A DNA stretch of 64,000 bases, from the NCBI RefSeq assembly GCF_009696485.1, contig NZ_VULY01000018.1, positions 693,001 through 757,000 on the forward strand, given 5' to 3'. The notes under the pieces are model-generated. The model was not told the origin of the DNA. It saw only the letters and a program-made list of their open reading frames with translations, and ran no database searches. Positions 15,828 to 23,883 of the stretch are shown here, piece by piece. The translations under genes and the position numbers were made by a program. Source of the DNA: Suipraeoptans intestinalis (GTDB lineage: Bacteria > Bacillota > Clostridia > Lachnospirales > Lachnospiraceae). The stretch's first letter is position 1; each line of letters starts with the position of its first letter.

Positions 15828-17249
15828 TTATATCTCCATTCCTCTGTTCTTTGTTTTATTTTTCTTACGCTGCTGATTCTCCATCTCGCTCTTTTTCGCA
15901 CCCCATGCTAATCTTTCGTAAATGCTTCCTTTTGGCATTTGTTCCATCCGTCGTTTTTCTTCCAGTGCTTTCTGATTATGAATATCCTGCAGTACCGCAG
16001 CCTCCACAGTGTCTATTCCCATGACACGCACAACACGATCATATCTATCAGAAACACTTTGCAACATATTCTTTTCTTCTAATAATTTCTGATTGTCTTT
16101 ACGCATATCATCCAACTCTTTCTGAACACTGTTATATGCCTGTTTTGTCTTCTGGTATTTATTTTTCCATTTCTCCACTTCTTTCGTAAGTTCTTTTACC
16201 TGGGCAGCCATTGCAGCAATCTTATTCTTCATTTGAATAAATAATGGTTTAACTTTTTTATCCCGATAGGTTCCTGCACGTTCCAATGCTCCTGCTTCCG
16301 GTAGAAGCGTTTTAACCGTCCCATATTCTTTTATTTCCTTACTGACATTATCTATGATCGGCTGTAACTGCTCCCGACGTTCTTCTAGGCTTTTTAATTC
16401 TATTTCTGCTTTCTCTGCCCGCTTTTCTGCAGCTTCTTTATCCCTGACCGCCTGTTCCTTATCTTCTTTCAAAAGCTGAATATCTGCCTTGGATTCTGCA
16501 ATCTGTGCAGTCAGTCCCTCATTCTCTGCTGTCAGATACTCTTTTTCCTGCTCCAGAGCCTGAACTTCCTTCTTTCGTTCTTTTTTCTTGAAATTATAAA
16601 CATCCAGATGTTCCTCATGGGTACCTTTCTGTTCCCATTCAATCCCATACTGCTTTGCAATATCTGCCAGCACTTCTTTTTCGTGGTTTATCCACTGATT
16701 TAATTCTGTGTCATGTTTATTTCCACCTTGAAATCCCAAACTTTTTAATGCCTGCTTCAGTGAAACTCTGATATCCATCCCTTTTCCTTTCCAACCAGTC
16801 ACATAGGGAACAAAATCAATATGCAGATGTGGTGTAGCTTCATCCTGATGAAGATAACAGCAAAATACCCGGAGAGTTGGATTCCTTTTCTGAAAATCCT
16901 GCATATATTCATTCAACACCTTCACTGCCAGTTCTCCTTCTACTGTCCCTACAGCCATGTCTTCACAATTTCCAATCTGGAAAATGACCTCATGGAATAG
17001 TTTTTCCTGTTTTCCCTGCCGGATTTTTTCATAATAATTTGTAATCTGACGGTCTTTTCTTTTCCCCACATTGTATCGCTCCACAGAATCATCAAACAAC
17101 TCTTTATAAACATCTTTCAGATTTTCATTCTGGTAACAAATATTCAAGTGTACTCTGTCCGGATCTACATTTTCTGCTATGAAATCCCTTCTGTTATGAG
17201 CCAGAGAACCAGCTCCGATCATACCGCTAATTGTTCTTTTCATGGTCAT
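15828..17249 (-). CDS. MobV-family relaxase (Mob/Pre)
   Basis: 473 residues from ATG at 17,249 (GGGAGGTGA 5 bases upstream; earlier starts lack a site). Relaxase domain is about 1-200: KRTISGMIGAGSLAHNRRD near the start, and the metal-binding HQDEATPHLHIDFVPY (HxDExTPHxH) near 137-152. The C-terminal half (about 215-440) is a long coiled coil (KEDKEQAVRDKEAAEKRAEK). It nicks oriT for mobilization by a co-resident conjugative system. It belongs to a different relaxase family from element 1, so the two elements share an integration site but not a transfer system. Confidence 0.92.
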   Translation of the reverse strand: MTMKRTISGMIGAGSLAHNRRDFIAENVDPDRVHLNICYQNENLKDVYKELFDDSVERYNVGKRKDRQITNYYEKIRQGKQEKLFHEVIFQIGNCEDMAVGTVEGELAVKVLNEYMQDFQKRNPTLRVFCCYLHQDEATPHLHIDFVPYVTGWKGKGMDIRVSLKQALKSLGFQGGNKHDTELNQWINHEKEVLADIAKQYGIEWEQKGTHEEHLDVYNFKKKERKKEVQALEQEKEYLTAENEGLTAQIAESKADIQLLKEDKEQAVRDKEAAEKRAEKAEIELKSLEERREQLQPIIDNVSKEIKEYGTVKTLLPEAGALERAGTYRDKKVKPLFIQMKNKIAAMAAQVKELTKEVEKWKNKYQKTKQAYNSVQKELDDMRKDNQKLLEEKNMLQSVSDRYDRVVRVMGIDTVEAAVLQDIHNQKALEEKRRMEQMPKGSIYERLAWGAKKSEMENQQRKKNKTKNRGMEI

Positions 17250-17299
17250 GCTTCTCACCTCCCCTTCTGAAACCAGTGCCAGACATGGCACATAAATTT

Positions 17300-17460
17300 G
17301 TATCTTCGCCAGTTATGGCGATAAAAAGAACTCTTCGCCGGATACGGCGGTTTTGTTACTTTTGTCAAAAGTAACGCAAAAGCACTTTCGACAGCCGTAC
17401 CGTCCATCAAAAGTCCCCTTGCGCCCTGCCGGGGGCAAGACGTCCGGGGACGTCTGTTAT
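17300..17460. other. Candidate oriT region of element 2
   Basis: Upstream of the MobV relaxase is a 160-bp block of inverted repeats without a gene. It has a 10-bp perfect repeat GTTACTTTTG-t-CAAAAGTAAC (17,355-17,375), a CTTGC...GGGGCAAG hairpin (17,418-17,438) and a perfect AGACGTCC-GG-GGACGTCT palindrome (17,438-17,455). MobV origins normally lie just upstream of mob. The block is also more GC-rich than its flanks. The nick site is not assigned. Confidence 0.5.
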
Positions 17461-17534
17461 GCACCGACCGAATCGGAGCGAAGACCTATTCCTCCCGTTG
17501 GTCGGTTTACTCCTGCGTTACTTGTATGACTGAC

Positions 17535-17762
17535 TTATCCCGTTATTCTCGCCCGGACATATTCCAAATCTCCGCAGTATGGTGTCCCCACCAGATACCA
17601 TTCCCTTGCCGGATTCATTTCCATTCTGGTCTTGACCCACTGATCGTCAACCAGCACTTCCAGCCCTTCTCCGCAGTGAAATCCTGTGTCAATCCATAAA
17701 TCTGATGATAATAAACCGTATCTTCCGTTATTGCTGTTATAACCTAATCTTCCTTCTCTCAT
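17535..17762 (-). CDS. DUF5348 family protein
   Basis: 75 residues: GRLGYNSNNGRYGL, then FHCGEGLEVLVDDQWVKTRM and EWYLVGTPY, the DUF5348 pattern (a small beta-rich, SH3-like protein) seen repeatedly beside MobV relaxases in clostridial elements. Function unknown. The stretch 17,763-17,953 upstream has no gene that I can support. Confidence 0.75.
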   Translation of the reverse strand: MREGRLGYNSNNGRYGLLSSDLWIDTGFHCGEGLEVLVDDQWVKTRMEMNPAREWYLVGTPYCGDLEYVRARITG

Positions 17763-17953
17763 TGTGTCACTCTCCCTTCATTTATCGTTTTCCATAGGGA
17801 GCCCCGTTTCAGGGCATCCTTCACAGCCATCAAACCACCAACGCACTGTCGTTTTATCCACAACCTTCCGTCTTGCATCTTACCAGCTTTCTCCTTGTCT
17901 GCTATCTACAGGTGCGTGACACGCTCCTGTCATAGGACAGACAACAAGAACTG

Positions 17954-18193
17954 TTACCATCGAAAGCTTTCCGGTATTCCCCGCCTGTCCAGATATTCCT
18001 GACGGGACTTTTCCCGTTCTTCCTCTGTCGGAGCAGTTTTCGACTGTGTATATAACTGCCGGTTTGCCATACGCTCCACTTTCTCCATAAGCCCTTTGCA
18101 AATTTCCTCCGAACAGCTTTGATCTTCCATCAAATGATAGGAAACCAGCTGTCTAAACAAGGCAAATGGTATCTGTACATTTTTTATTTCCAT
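17954..18193 (-). CDS. Small element-encoded protein of unknown function
   Basis: 79 residues from ATG at 18,193 (AAGGAG 5 bases upstream; a start at 18,283 would overlap the ATPase gene). Pattern: MEIKNVQIPFALFRQLVSYH, a variable middle, then TAPTEEEREKSRQEYLDRRG. This family sits next to replication ATPases in MobV-type elements. No domain of known function is visible. Confidence 0.65.
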   Translation of the reverse strand: MEIKNVQIPFALFRQLVSYHLMEDQSCSEEICKGLMEKVERMANRQLYTQSKTAPTEEEREKSRQEYLDRRGIPESFRW

Positions 18194-18258
18194 GTTGTCT
18201 CCTTTCAAGGTGGCAAGATGCCCTGTTCTTAAGAAATAGTCATCTTGCCATCTTCCTT

Positions 18259-19326
18259 TTATTCTGGAAGCATCCAGAACCATTGATTTCCACGTTTCAC
18301 CGAATCAATCTCCAGTTCCAGTTTTGCGTTCCGTAGGGTTTTCTTCTTAATTCCTCGTTTTTCCGCTTCTTCTTCAATCTTTTTCTGTGCCATGCCACCA
18401 TCAGCCAATATTTCCAACAGAAACTCCTTTGCCTTCCGGCTTTTCTGACCTCTGCTGTCACCACTGAGCAGATCATCCGCACTAATGTCGTATTCCCCGA
18501 TCCACTCGAATCCAGTATCCTTATCTAATCGGAATGCAATTGATTTCCCTTCCGGTGCAAGGGAACTTTTCACATGGCATACCACACGGATTTCCGGTTC
18601 ATCTTTAATCCGCCCAACAATCAGCACACTTCTGGCTGCCGCCTGAAAATCAATCGAACCCAATCCACGGTAAGAAGATTTTCCGTTACTGTTTTTGTTC
18701 ATATGCCCGATCAGAATGATTGCACAGTGGTATTTCTCTGCAAGCACTGCCACACGCTTCATTAACGGACGGATTTCATTTGCCCGGTGCATATCCACCT
18801 CTGCTCCAAGAAATCCCTGTATTGGATCTAAAACTACCAGACGGGCTTTTGTCTGTATGATAGCTTCTTCCAATCTGGCATCCATCATGGTCAATGCCCG
18901 ATCGTTATCATCAATTACCATCACTCTGGAACAATCTGCACCAGCTGCAAGAAGTCGAGGCTTGATAGTATCGCCCAATCCATCTTCTGCAGTCTGATAA
19001 ATAACATTCACAGGTTCTATCGGGCTTTCCACTGGATTCGCATCAGAGTCAACGTTCTTTTCTGCTCTATCCTTCTCGTCTGTTGCCTGTTGTTGCTCTG
19101 GAAGAATTTTTTCGCCTTTGGTCAACTTCGCAATAATCTGAAGTACCATCGTAGTCTTTCCTTCTCCCGGATCTCCCTGAATAATCGTTACTTTTCCAAA
19201 AGGAATAAACGGATAGAACAGCCATTCAATCTGCTCTACTTCCACTGATTCCATATTTATCAGCTTCAGATCCGACTCCGTCCTTTTTATTTCTGTTTTC
19301 TTTGTCTCTACTCTGTTCGTTTCCAT
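18259..19326 (-). CDS. RepA-like AAA ATPase (replication module)
   Basis: 355 residues. A RecA-like core lies at about 25-260: Walker A IIQGDPGEGKTTM (about 49-61), a Walker B-like ARLVVLDPIQGFL, and IILIGHMNKNSNGKSSYRG. The C-terminal region (about 285-350) looks like a winged helix (QKKIEEEAEKRGIKKKTLRN). It resembles plasmid RepA hexameric helicases and the AAA_25 family. It is the counterpart of the ATPase at 8,054-9,016, but no primase partner is present in element 2. Confidence 0.8.
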   Translation of the reverse strand: METNRVETKKTEIKRTESDLKLINMESVEVEQIEWLFYPFIPFGKVTIIQGDPGEGKTTMVLQIIAKLTKGEKILPEQQQATDEKDRAEKNVDSDANPVESPIEPVNVIYQTAEDGLGDTIKPRLLAAGADCSRVMVIDDNDRALTMMDARLEEAIIQTKARLVVLDPIQGFLGAEVDMHRANEIRPLMKRVAVLAEKYHCAIILIGHMNKNSNGKSSYRGLGSIDFQAAARSVLIVGRIKDEPEIRVVCHVKSSLAPEGKSIAFRLDKDTGFEWIGEYDISADDLLSGDSRGQKSRKAKEFLLEILADGGMAQKKIEEEAEKRGIKKKTLRNAKLELEIDSVKRGNQWFWMLPE

Positions 19327-19450
19327 CGTTCCTCCTTATTTTCCCGTTGAAAGGAAGTGGAGATTTTGATAGAATACTCGTAGAAAGTTTTTGGTGAGTA
19401 TTCTACCAAATCTCTGCCTTTAGGTGTTTGCCGACACTTAAAGGCATTTT

Positions 19451-19771
19451 CTATTCTTCCTTCATGCCATCCATCGTCACTGTGATCAGCCGGATTACTT
19501 CCAGTAAATCCTCCGGCACATCATCACCCTTTTTCAAACGTTTCAGTTCATTCAGAACCTTTGCCAGTTCATTTTTCAACGCCTTATACACTCTCGGATT
19601 TCCTGTCACTACAACCTCTTTTTCCTGCAATCTTCGGATAATATAATCCTGTTTAGTCAGACCGGACAATTTAACCGCTGTTTCCAGAAGTTCATCCTCC
19701 TCCGGTGATACCCGAAAAGCTACCGTTTTATTTCTCCAACGCCCCTGTCTATCCAAACATTTAGCTGACAT
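19451..19771 (-). CDS. Ribbon-helix-helix-like accessory protein
   Basis: 106 residues from ATG at 19,771 (GGAGG upstream). FRVSPEEDELLETAVKLSG then LTKQDYIIRRLQ is the same signature as in the element 1 protein at 10,028-10,411. A helical acidic tail follows. The start overlaps the integrase stop by 11 bases. It is likely DNA-binding, related to MobC-type proteins. Confidence 0.6.
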   Translation of the reverse strand: MSAKCLDRQGRWRNKTVAFRVSPEEDELLETAVKLSGLTKQDYIIRRLQEKEVVVTGNPRVYKALKNELAKVLNELKRLKKGDDVPEDLLEVIRLITVTMDGMKEE

Positions 19772-20876
19772 ACGCAAGTCCTCCTTCCCTATCATTTGGT
19801 TCTTCATTCATGTTTTCTGCATCCAACTGGTCTGCCATATCCTGCTGTACGGACGGGAACAGATGCGCATATCGGTAAGTGATCTTTTCTGCTGAATGAC
19901 CAACCCTTTTTCCGATTGCCAGTGCTGTATAGCCCATGTTAATCAGCAAAGAGACATGGCTGTGTCTGAGATCATGCACCCGGATTTTTTTCACACCGCT
20001 TGCTTTGCATCCTCTTTCCATTTCATGGTTCAGATAATACTTAGTTACAGGGAAAATACGGTCATCCGGCTGCAGGCTGTAATATAACTTCAAACAATCC
20101 TGCATTTCGTCACATAAGAACTTTGGCATAGTTACAGTACGGACACTGTTCTTTGTTTTCGGAGTGCTGATCACATCTTCTCCCTTTAAACGCTGATAGG
20201 ATTTGTTGATCCGCAACGTTCTCTTCTGGAAATCGAAATCCGCAGGAGTTAAAGCCAAAAGCTCCCCGGATCTGATTCCGCACCAGTACAATAACTGGAA
20301 CGCATAGTAGGAAAGTGGTTTATCCATCATTTCTTCTGAAAACTGTTTATACTCTGCCTTTGTCCAGAAGAGCATTTCCTTGCTTTCTTCTGAGCCGATT
20401 GTGCCAGCTTTCCTTGCCGGATTCATGCTAAGATCATAAAACTTGATCGCATGGTTGAAAATCGTACTCAACTGTCCATGGATTGTTTTCAGATAAGTAG
20501 GGGATAAAGGTTTTCCTTTCCTGCTTGTCAATTTGCGAAGCTCATTATGCCAGTCCAAAACATCCTTTGCGGTGATTTCTGACACCTTTCTTTTTCCCAG
20601 ATAGGGTAAAATCTTGGACTTGATAATATTTTCCTTTGTAAGCCAGGTACTCTTTTTCAGCCTTGGTCTCACATCTTCCTCATATAATTTGCAGAAGCTC
20701 TCCAGTTCCATATCCATACTGGCTTTCTTCTGGAGTATGAACTGCTGCTCCCACTGTGCAGCTTCTCTTTTTGTTGCAAATCCTCTTTTGCATTTCTGCT
20801 TACGTTCGCCGGTCCAGTCCTGATACCGTACCATAACGTACCATGTGTTATTGCTTTCAGTCTTGTAAATTGCCAT
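19761..20876 (-). CDS. int: Tyrosine site-specific integrase of element 2
   Basis: 371 residues. The N-terminal AP2-like arm-binding domain has WYVMVRYQDWTGERKQKCKR. The core-binding domain follows. The catalytic domain has YWCGIRSGELLAL, VHDLRHSHVSLL, VGHSAEKITYRYAHLFP and the Tyr nucleophile in YRYAHL. It is close in architecture to the element 1 integrase. The target is inferred to be the guaA 3' end from the flanking cores, and GTTATCA repeats at both element ends are its likely arm sites. Confidence 0.93.
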   Translation of the reverse strand: MAIYKTESNNTWYVMVRYQDWTGERKQKCKRGFATKREAAQWEQQFILQKKASMDMELESFCKLYEEDVRPRLKKSTWLTKENIIKSKILPYLGKRKVSEITAKDVLDWHNELRKLTSRKGKPLSPTYLKTIHGQLSTIFNHAIKFYDLSMNPARKAGTIGSEESKEMLFWTKAEYKQFSEEMMDKPLSYYAFQLLYWCGIRSGELLALTPADFDFQKRTLRINKSYQRLKGEDVISTPKTKNSVRTVTMPKFLCDEMQDCLKLYYSLQPDDRIFPVTKYYLNHEMERGCKASGVKKIRVHDLRHSHVSLLINMGYTALAIGKRVGHSAEKITYRYAHLFPSVQQDMADQLDAENMNEEPNDREGGLAYVS

Positions 20877-20878
20877 TC

Positions 20879-21073
20879 TTAATTCCTCCCATCGTTTGAT
20901 CTCGTTCCGTAGAACTGTTCGTAAAAATACTTCCGGTCAACTTTTCCTGCAATTGTCTGGCATCCCATCGCCTGTAATTCCCTGTTCAGCCTTTTCATCA
21001 GCTTATAAGCGTAGGATTCCGATACTTCCAGAACTTCCATGACCTCTTTTACATTCATAAACATTTTACTCAT
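20879..21073 (-). CDS. Excisionase-like helix-turn-helix protein
   Basis: 64 residues from ATG at 21,073, with GGAGGG 8 bases before it. MNVKEVMEVLEVSESYAYKL (HTH) is followed by QTIAGKVDRKYFYEQFYG. It is a homologue of the element 1 protein at 11,504-11,695 and lies 2 bases upstream of the integrase. Expression is probably repressed through the operator array immediately upstream. Confidence 0.78.
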   Translation of the reverse strand: MSKMFMNVKEVMEVLEVSESYAYKLMKRLNRELQAMGCQTIAGKVDRKYFYEQFYGTRSNDGRN

Positions 21074-21097
21074 TGTAAAATCCCTCCTTCGTTTCTC

Positions 21098-21223
21098 ACT
21101 ATACATTTCTGTATAGTCCGTATGATACTATACTTTTTTGTATTGGTCAAGTGTTTCAAAACAAAAATTCTATACTTTTTTGTATGGTTTCTCCTTGTCT
21201 GTACTATACATATATGCTATACT
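21098..21223. promoter_or_regulatory. Operator array and divergent promoter of element 2
   Basis: Four related sites: ACTATACATTTCTGTATAGT (21,098-21,117, perfect arms), ACTATACTTTTTTGTATTGG (21,127), TCTATACTTTTTTGTATGG (21,169) and ACTATACATATATGCTATAC (21,203). The last overlaps a rightward promoter, TTGTCT (21,195-21,200), 17-base spacer, TATACT (21,218-21,223), for the XRE gene. The others cover the leftward excisionase-integrase promoter. This is the standard layout of an autoregulated repressor switch. Confidence 0.75.
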
Positions 21224-21256
21224 CAATTTATCAAGTAAAAGACAGGAGATATGAGC

Positions 21257-21706
21257 ATGGCAATAGGAGAAAGAATTCATCATTTTCGACTTCTGCGTGG
21301 ATTCACGCAGAAATATTTAGGTCAACAGCTGGGATTCAGCGAATCACAGGCTGATGTCCGCATTGCACAGTACGAAAAAGGCTCTCGCAGTCCAAAGGAA
21401 AACTATCTGAATGCACTGGCTGACATTTTTGAGGTCTCCCCTCATGCACTCGCTGTACCGGACATTGACAGTTATGTTGGGCTGATGCACACCTTATTTA
21501 CATTAGAAGACCTTTACGGACTTCATATTGGAGAAATTGACGGAGAACTCTGTCTCCGGCTGGATAAGTCCAAAGGAACCACCTACCTTTCTATGTTTGA
21601 TATGTTCTACGCATGGCAGGAACAGGCAGAAAAACTAAAATCCGGGGAGATCACCAAAGAAGAATATGACCAGTGGCGGTACAATTACCCGAAAAAAACA
21701 ACATAA
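21257..21706 (+). CDS. XRE-family repressor of element 2
   Basis: 149 residues from the ATG at 21,257, which has AGGAG 8 bases upstream; the ATG at 21,251 is too close. The HTH is at about 4-65 (RIHHFRLLRGFTQKYLGQQL, RIAQYEKGSRSPKENY, FEVSPHALAVPD). The C-terminus has a conserved region of unknown function ending KLKSGEITKEEYDQWRYNYP, common in element-encoded repressors. It faces away from the integrase module across the operator array. Confidence 0.85.
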   Translation: MAIGERIHHFRLLRGFTQKYLGQQLGFSESQADVRIAQYEKGSRSPKENYLNALADIFEVSPHALAVPDIDSYVGLMHTLFTLEDLYGLHIGEIDGELCLRLDKSKGTTYLSMFDMFYAWQEQAEKLKSGEITKEEYDQWRYNYPKKTT

Positions 21707-21709
21707 AAA

Positions 21710-21770
21710 CCAACGAAAAAAGGCCTTACCAAATTGATTTCACTCAATTCAGTAAGACCTTTTTTGTTGG
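21710..21770 (+). terminator. Terminator after the element 2 repressor
   Basis: A long imperfect stem starting CCAACGAAAAAAGG and ending CCTTTTTTGTTGG, with internal TTAC/GTAA pairing and an AATTGA...TCAATT inner stem, makes a bidirectional-looking hairpin right after the XRE stop. It is the last feature before the arm sites. Confidence 0.8.
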
Positions 21771-21830
21771 TTTCACACATATTACCTGACAACCACCGGA
21801 TTGCTGATAAATACTACCTAAATATCCGGT

Positions 21831-21848
21831 GTTATCATTTTGTTATCA
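21831..21848. repeat. Integrase arm-type sites, right end of element 2
   Basis: Two direct copies of GTTATCA at 21,831 and 21,842 (11-base spacing) lie about 65 bases from the core. They match the block at 13,162-13,181 at the left end in sequence and spacing. Confidence 0.6.
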
Positions 21849-21906
21849 AATAGAACTTCTTGTGCCCGGAAATGCCCTGTTTATAAGGGTTTCCAGAATT
21901 TTTTCA

Positions 21907-23454
21907 TTATTCAAACTCTATCGTCCCCGGCGGCTTACTGGTCACATCGTACAGTACCCGGTTCACATGATTTACCTCATTGATGATCCTGCTGGTGACT
22001 TTCTGCAGAACCTCCCAGGGAAGCTCCGCGGCTTCTGCCGTCATAAAATCAATGGTATTTACGGCTCTAAGCGCCACAGCGTAGTCATAGGTCCGTTCAT
22101 CGCCCATAACCCCTACGCTCCTCATATTGGTCAGCGCTGCAAAGTATTGTCCGATTTCTCTTGCAATACCTGCTTTCGCAATTTCTTCCCGGTAGATGGC
22201 GTCTGCCTCCTGTACGATGCGCACCTTCTCTGCTGTTACTTCGCCAATGATACGAATCCCGAGACCCGGTCCCGGGAATGGCTGGCGGAACACCAGATGC
22301 TCCGGTATCCCAAGCTCCAGTCCGGCCTTTCTCACCTCGTCTTTAAACAGATCTCGAAGCGGCTCGATGATCTCTTTAAAATCCACATAATCCGGCAGTC
22401 CTCCCACGTTGTGGTGCGATTTAATCACAACAGATTCTCCGCCTACCCCGCTTTCCACCACATCCGGGTAGATAGTTCCCTGTACCAGAAACTCCACCGC
22501 TCCTATCTTTTTCGCCTCTTCTTCAAAGACGCGGATAAACTCTTCTCCAATGATCTTTCGCTTTTGTTCCGGCTCTGAAACCCCCGCCAGCTTCTGATAG
22601 AATCGCTCCTGGGCGTTGACCCGGATAAAGTTCAGATCATATTGTCCCTTTTCTCCGAACACCGCTTCCACTTCATCCCCTTCATCCTTGCGAAGAAGGC
22701 CATGGTCCACGAACACGCAGGTCAGCTGTTCTCCCACTGCCTTGGACAAAAGAACGGCCGCCACAGAAGAGTCCACGCCTCCGGATAAGGCGCAGAGCAC
22801 TCTGCCGTTTCCTACTTTTTTTCTGATCTGCTCAACGGAATCCCTCACAAAGGAGTCCATCTTCCAATCGCCGCTGCAGTCACACACCTTTCTTACAAAG
22901 TTCCACAGCATTTGTGTCCCCTTTTCCGTATGCAGCACCTCCGGATGAAACTGGATCGCATAGAGATTTCTGTCGGCATCTTCCGCCGCTGCCACCGGGC
23001 AATCTTTTGTATGGGCTGTGATTTCAAAGCCCGGTGCCACCTTGGAAATATAGTCAAAATGGCTCATCCAGCAAATAGTGGATGCCTCCACCTCAGAAAA
23101 AATAGGAGAATCTTCCCGGTCGATCCGCACTTCCGTTTTTCCATATTCCCGCACCGGTGCTTTTTCTACCTTTCCTCCCAGCACATGCATCATCAGCTGT
23201 GCTCCGTAGCAAAGACCCAGCACAGGGATTCCTGACTCAAAAAGCTCTCTTGTATAGGTGGGAGCCCCTTCCTCGTAACAGCTATTGGGGCCTCCTGTCA
23301 GAATAATTCCCTTCGGGCGTAGGGCTTTGATCTTTTCTAATTCTGTTTTATAAGAATAAATTTCACAGTATACATTGCATTCTCTCACCCGTCTGGCTAC
23401 CAGCTGATTATACTGTCCTCCAAAATCAATCACAACCACCAATTCTCTGCTCAC
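21907..23454 (-). CDS. guaA: GMP synthase (glutamine-hydrolysing)
   Basis: 515 residues from the GTG at 23,454 (AAGGAGG 8 bases upstream). A further GTG at 23,472 sits on that site and is rejected. The class I glutaminase domain has GLCYGAQLM with the nucleophilic Cys and [11 protein letters not shown] with the catalytic His. The ATP-pyrophosphatase domain has [13 protein letters not shown]. The C-terminal dimerization domain ends with KPPGTIEFE, as in all GuaA. It converts XMP to GMP with glutamine and ATP. Both mobile elements are inserted at its 3' end. No purine riboswitch was recognised in the leader, which instead holds a 24-bp tandem repeat. Confidence 0.97.
   Translation of the reverse strand: MSRELVVVIDFGGQYNQLVARRVRECNVYCEIYSYKTELEKIKALRPKGIILTGGPNSCYEEGAPTYTRELFESGIPVLGLCYGAQLMMHVLGGKVEKAPVREYGKTEVRIDREDSPIFSEVEASTICWMSHFDYISKVAPGFEITAHTKDCPVAAAEDADRNLYAIQFHPEVLHTEKGTQMLWNFVRKVCDCSGDWKMDSFVRDSVEQIRKKVGNGRVLCALSGGVDSSVAAVLLSKAVGEQLTCVFVDHGLLRKDEGDEVEAVFGEKGQYDLNFIRVNAQERFYQKLAGVSEPEQKRKIIGEEFIRVFEEEAKKIGAVEFLVQGTIYPDVVESGVGGESVVIKSHHNVGGLPDYVDFKEIIEPLRDLFKDEVRKAGLELGIPEHLVFRQPFPGPGLGIRIIGEVTAEKVRIVQEADAIYREEIAKAGIAREIGQYFAALTNMRSVGVMGDERTYDYAVALRAVNTIDFMTAEAAELPWEVLQKVTSRIINEVNHVNRVLYDVTSKPPGTIEFE
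21908..21918. repeat. Attachment core within the guaA 3' end
   Basis: TATTCAAACTC overlaps the last codons of guaA (GAG TTT GAA TAA on the minus strand). Insertion here leaves the GuaA C-terminus intact because the core restores it. The guaA 3' end is a known target of Firmicutes and other genomic islands. Confidence 0.7.
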
Positions 23455-23714
23455 GCTGTTTTCCTCCTTCACTCATCCCGGTATTTCCGTCTTTTCCTTA
23501 CTTTCTATTCGGCAAGCTTTCATCCGCCCATCTCATGCGCTTCGTAATGCTTTACAAAGTCCTGCCCTTTCTCCCGGTTCGTTCCTGTATTTCTTCAAAA
23601 ACCTTTTGTTTCCCCTTGATATCCACCAGGCAAAACCGCTTTCCCAAGTGCGCTTCCACATGAGTCTTTCCTTTTTCAAGTGTTTCTATTATACGGGAGA
23701 CCTTCTTCTTTTAC

Positions 23715-23838
23715 AAGTATTCTCTCCTTCCATCTGACATTTCTTCTCTCTTCCTGTCCGATATGGATTCTCTCTTGCTGCCTGGTATGAACTCTCTCTT
23801 TCGTTCAGTATAAATTCTCCCTTTCGTTCGGTAGTTAT
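23715..23838. repeat. Degenerate 24-bp tandem repeat in the guaA leader
   Basis: Five units begin at 23,720, 23,744, 23,768, 23,792 and 23,815, each starting TTCTCTC or a close variant. They have a near-constant 24-base period and drifting sequence in between. On the guaA strand each unit carries a purine run like AAGAGAGAA. The rest of the 430-bp gap 23,455-23,883 shows no gene, riboswitch or clear promoter. Confidence 0.65.
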
Positions 23839-23883
23839 TTTAATGTGTTTTTTTCTCTGTTTTCCCATATTCAGAAGGCTTCC

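Larger units (their letters stand above)
13050..21918. mobile_element. Element 2: complete integrative mobilizable element at the guaA 3' end
   Basis: It is bounded by direct 11-bp cores TATTCAAACTC (13,050-13,060 and 21,908-21,918), with GTTATCA arm repeats inside each end. It contains a toxin-antitoxin fusion, PAP2-XRE pair, TnpV, MobV relaxase, DUF5348, replication ATPase, RHH-like protein, integrase, excisionase and repressor. Size is about 8.86 kb. All genes but the repressor are on the minus strand, the same strand as guaA. Confidence 0.8.

Noticed and set aside
23455-23883. Purine riboswitch in the guaA leader
   Set aside because: I looked for the conserved junction and loop-loop elements of the guanine aptamer on the minus strand and did not find them.
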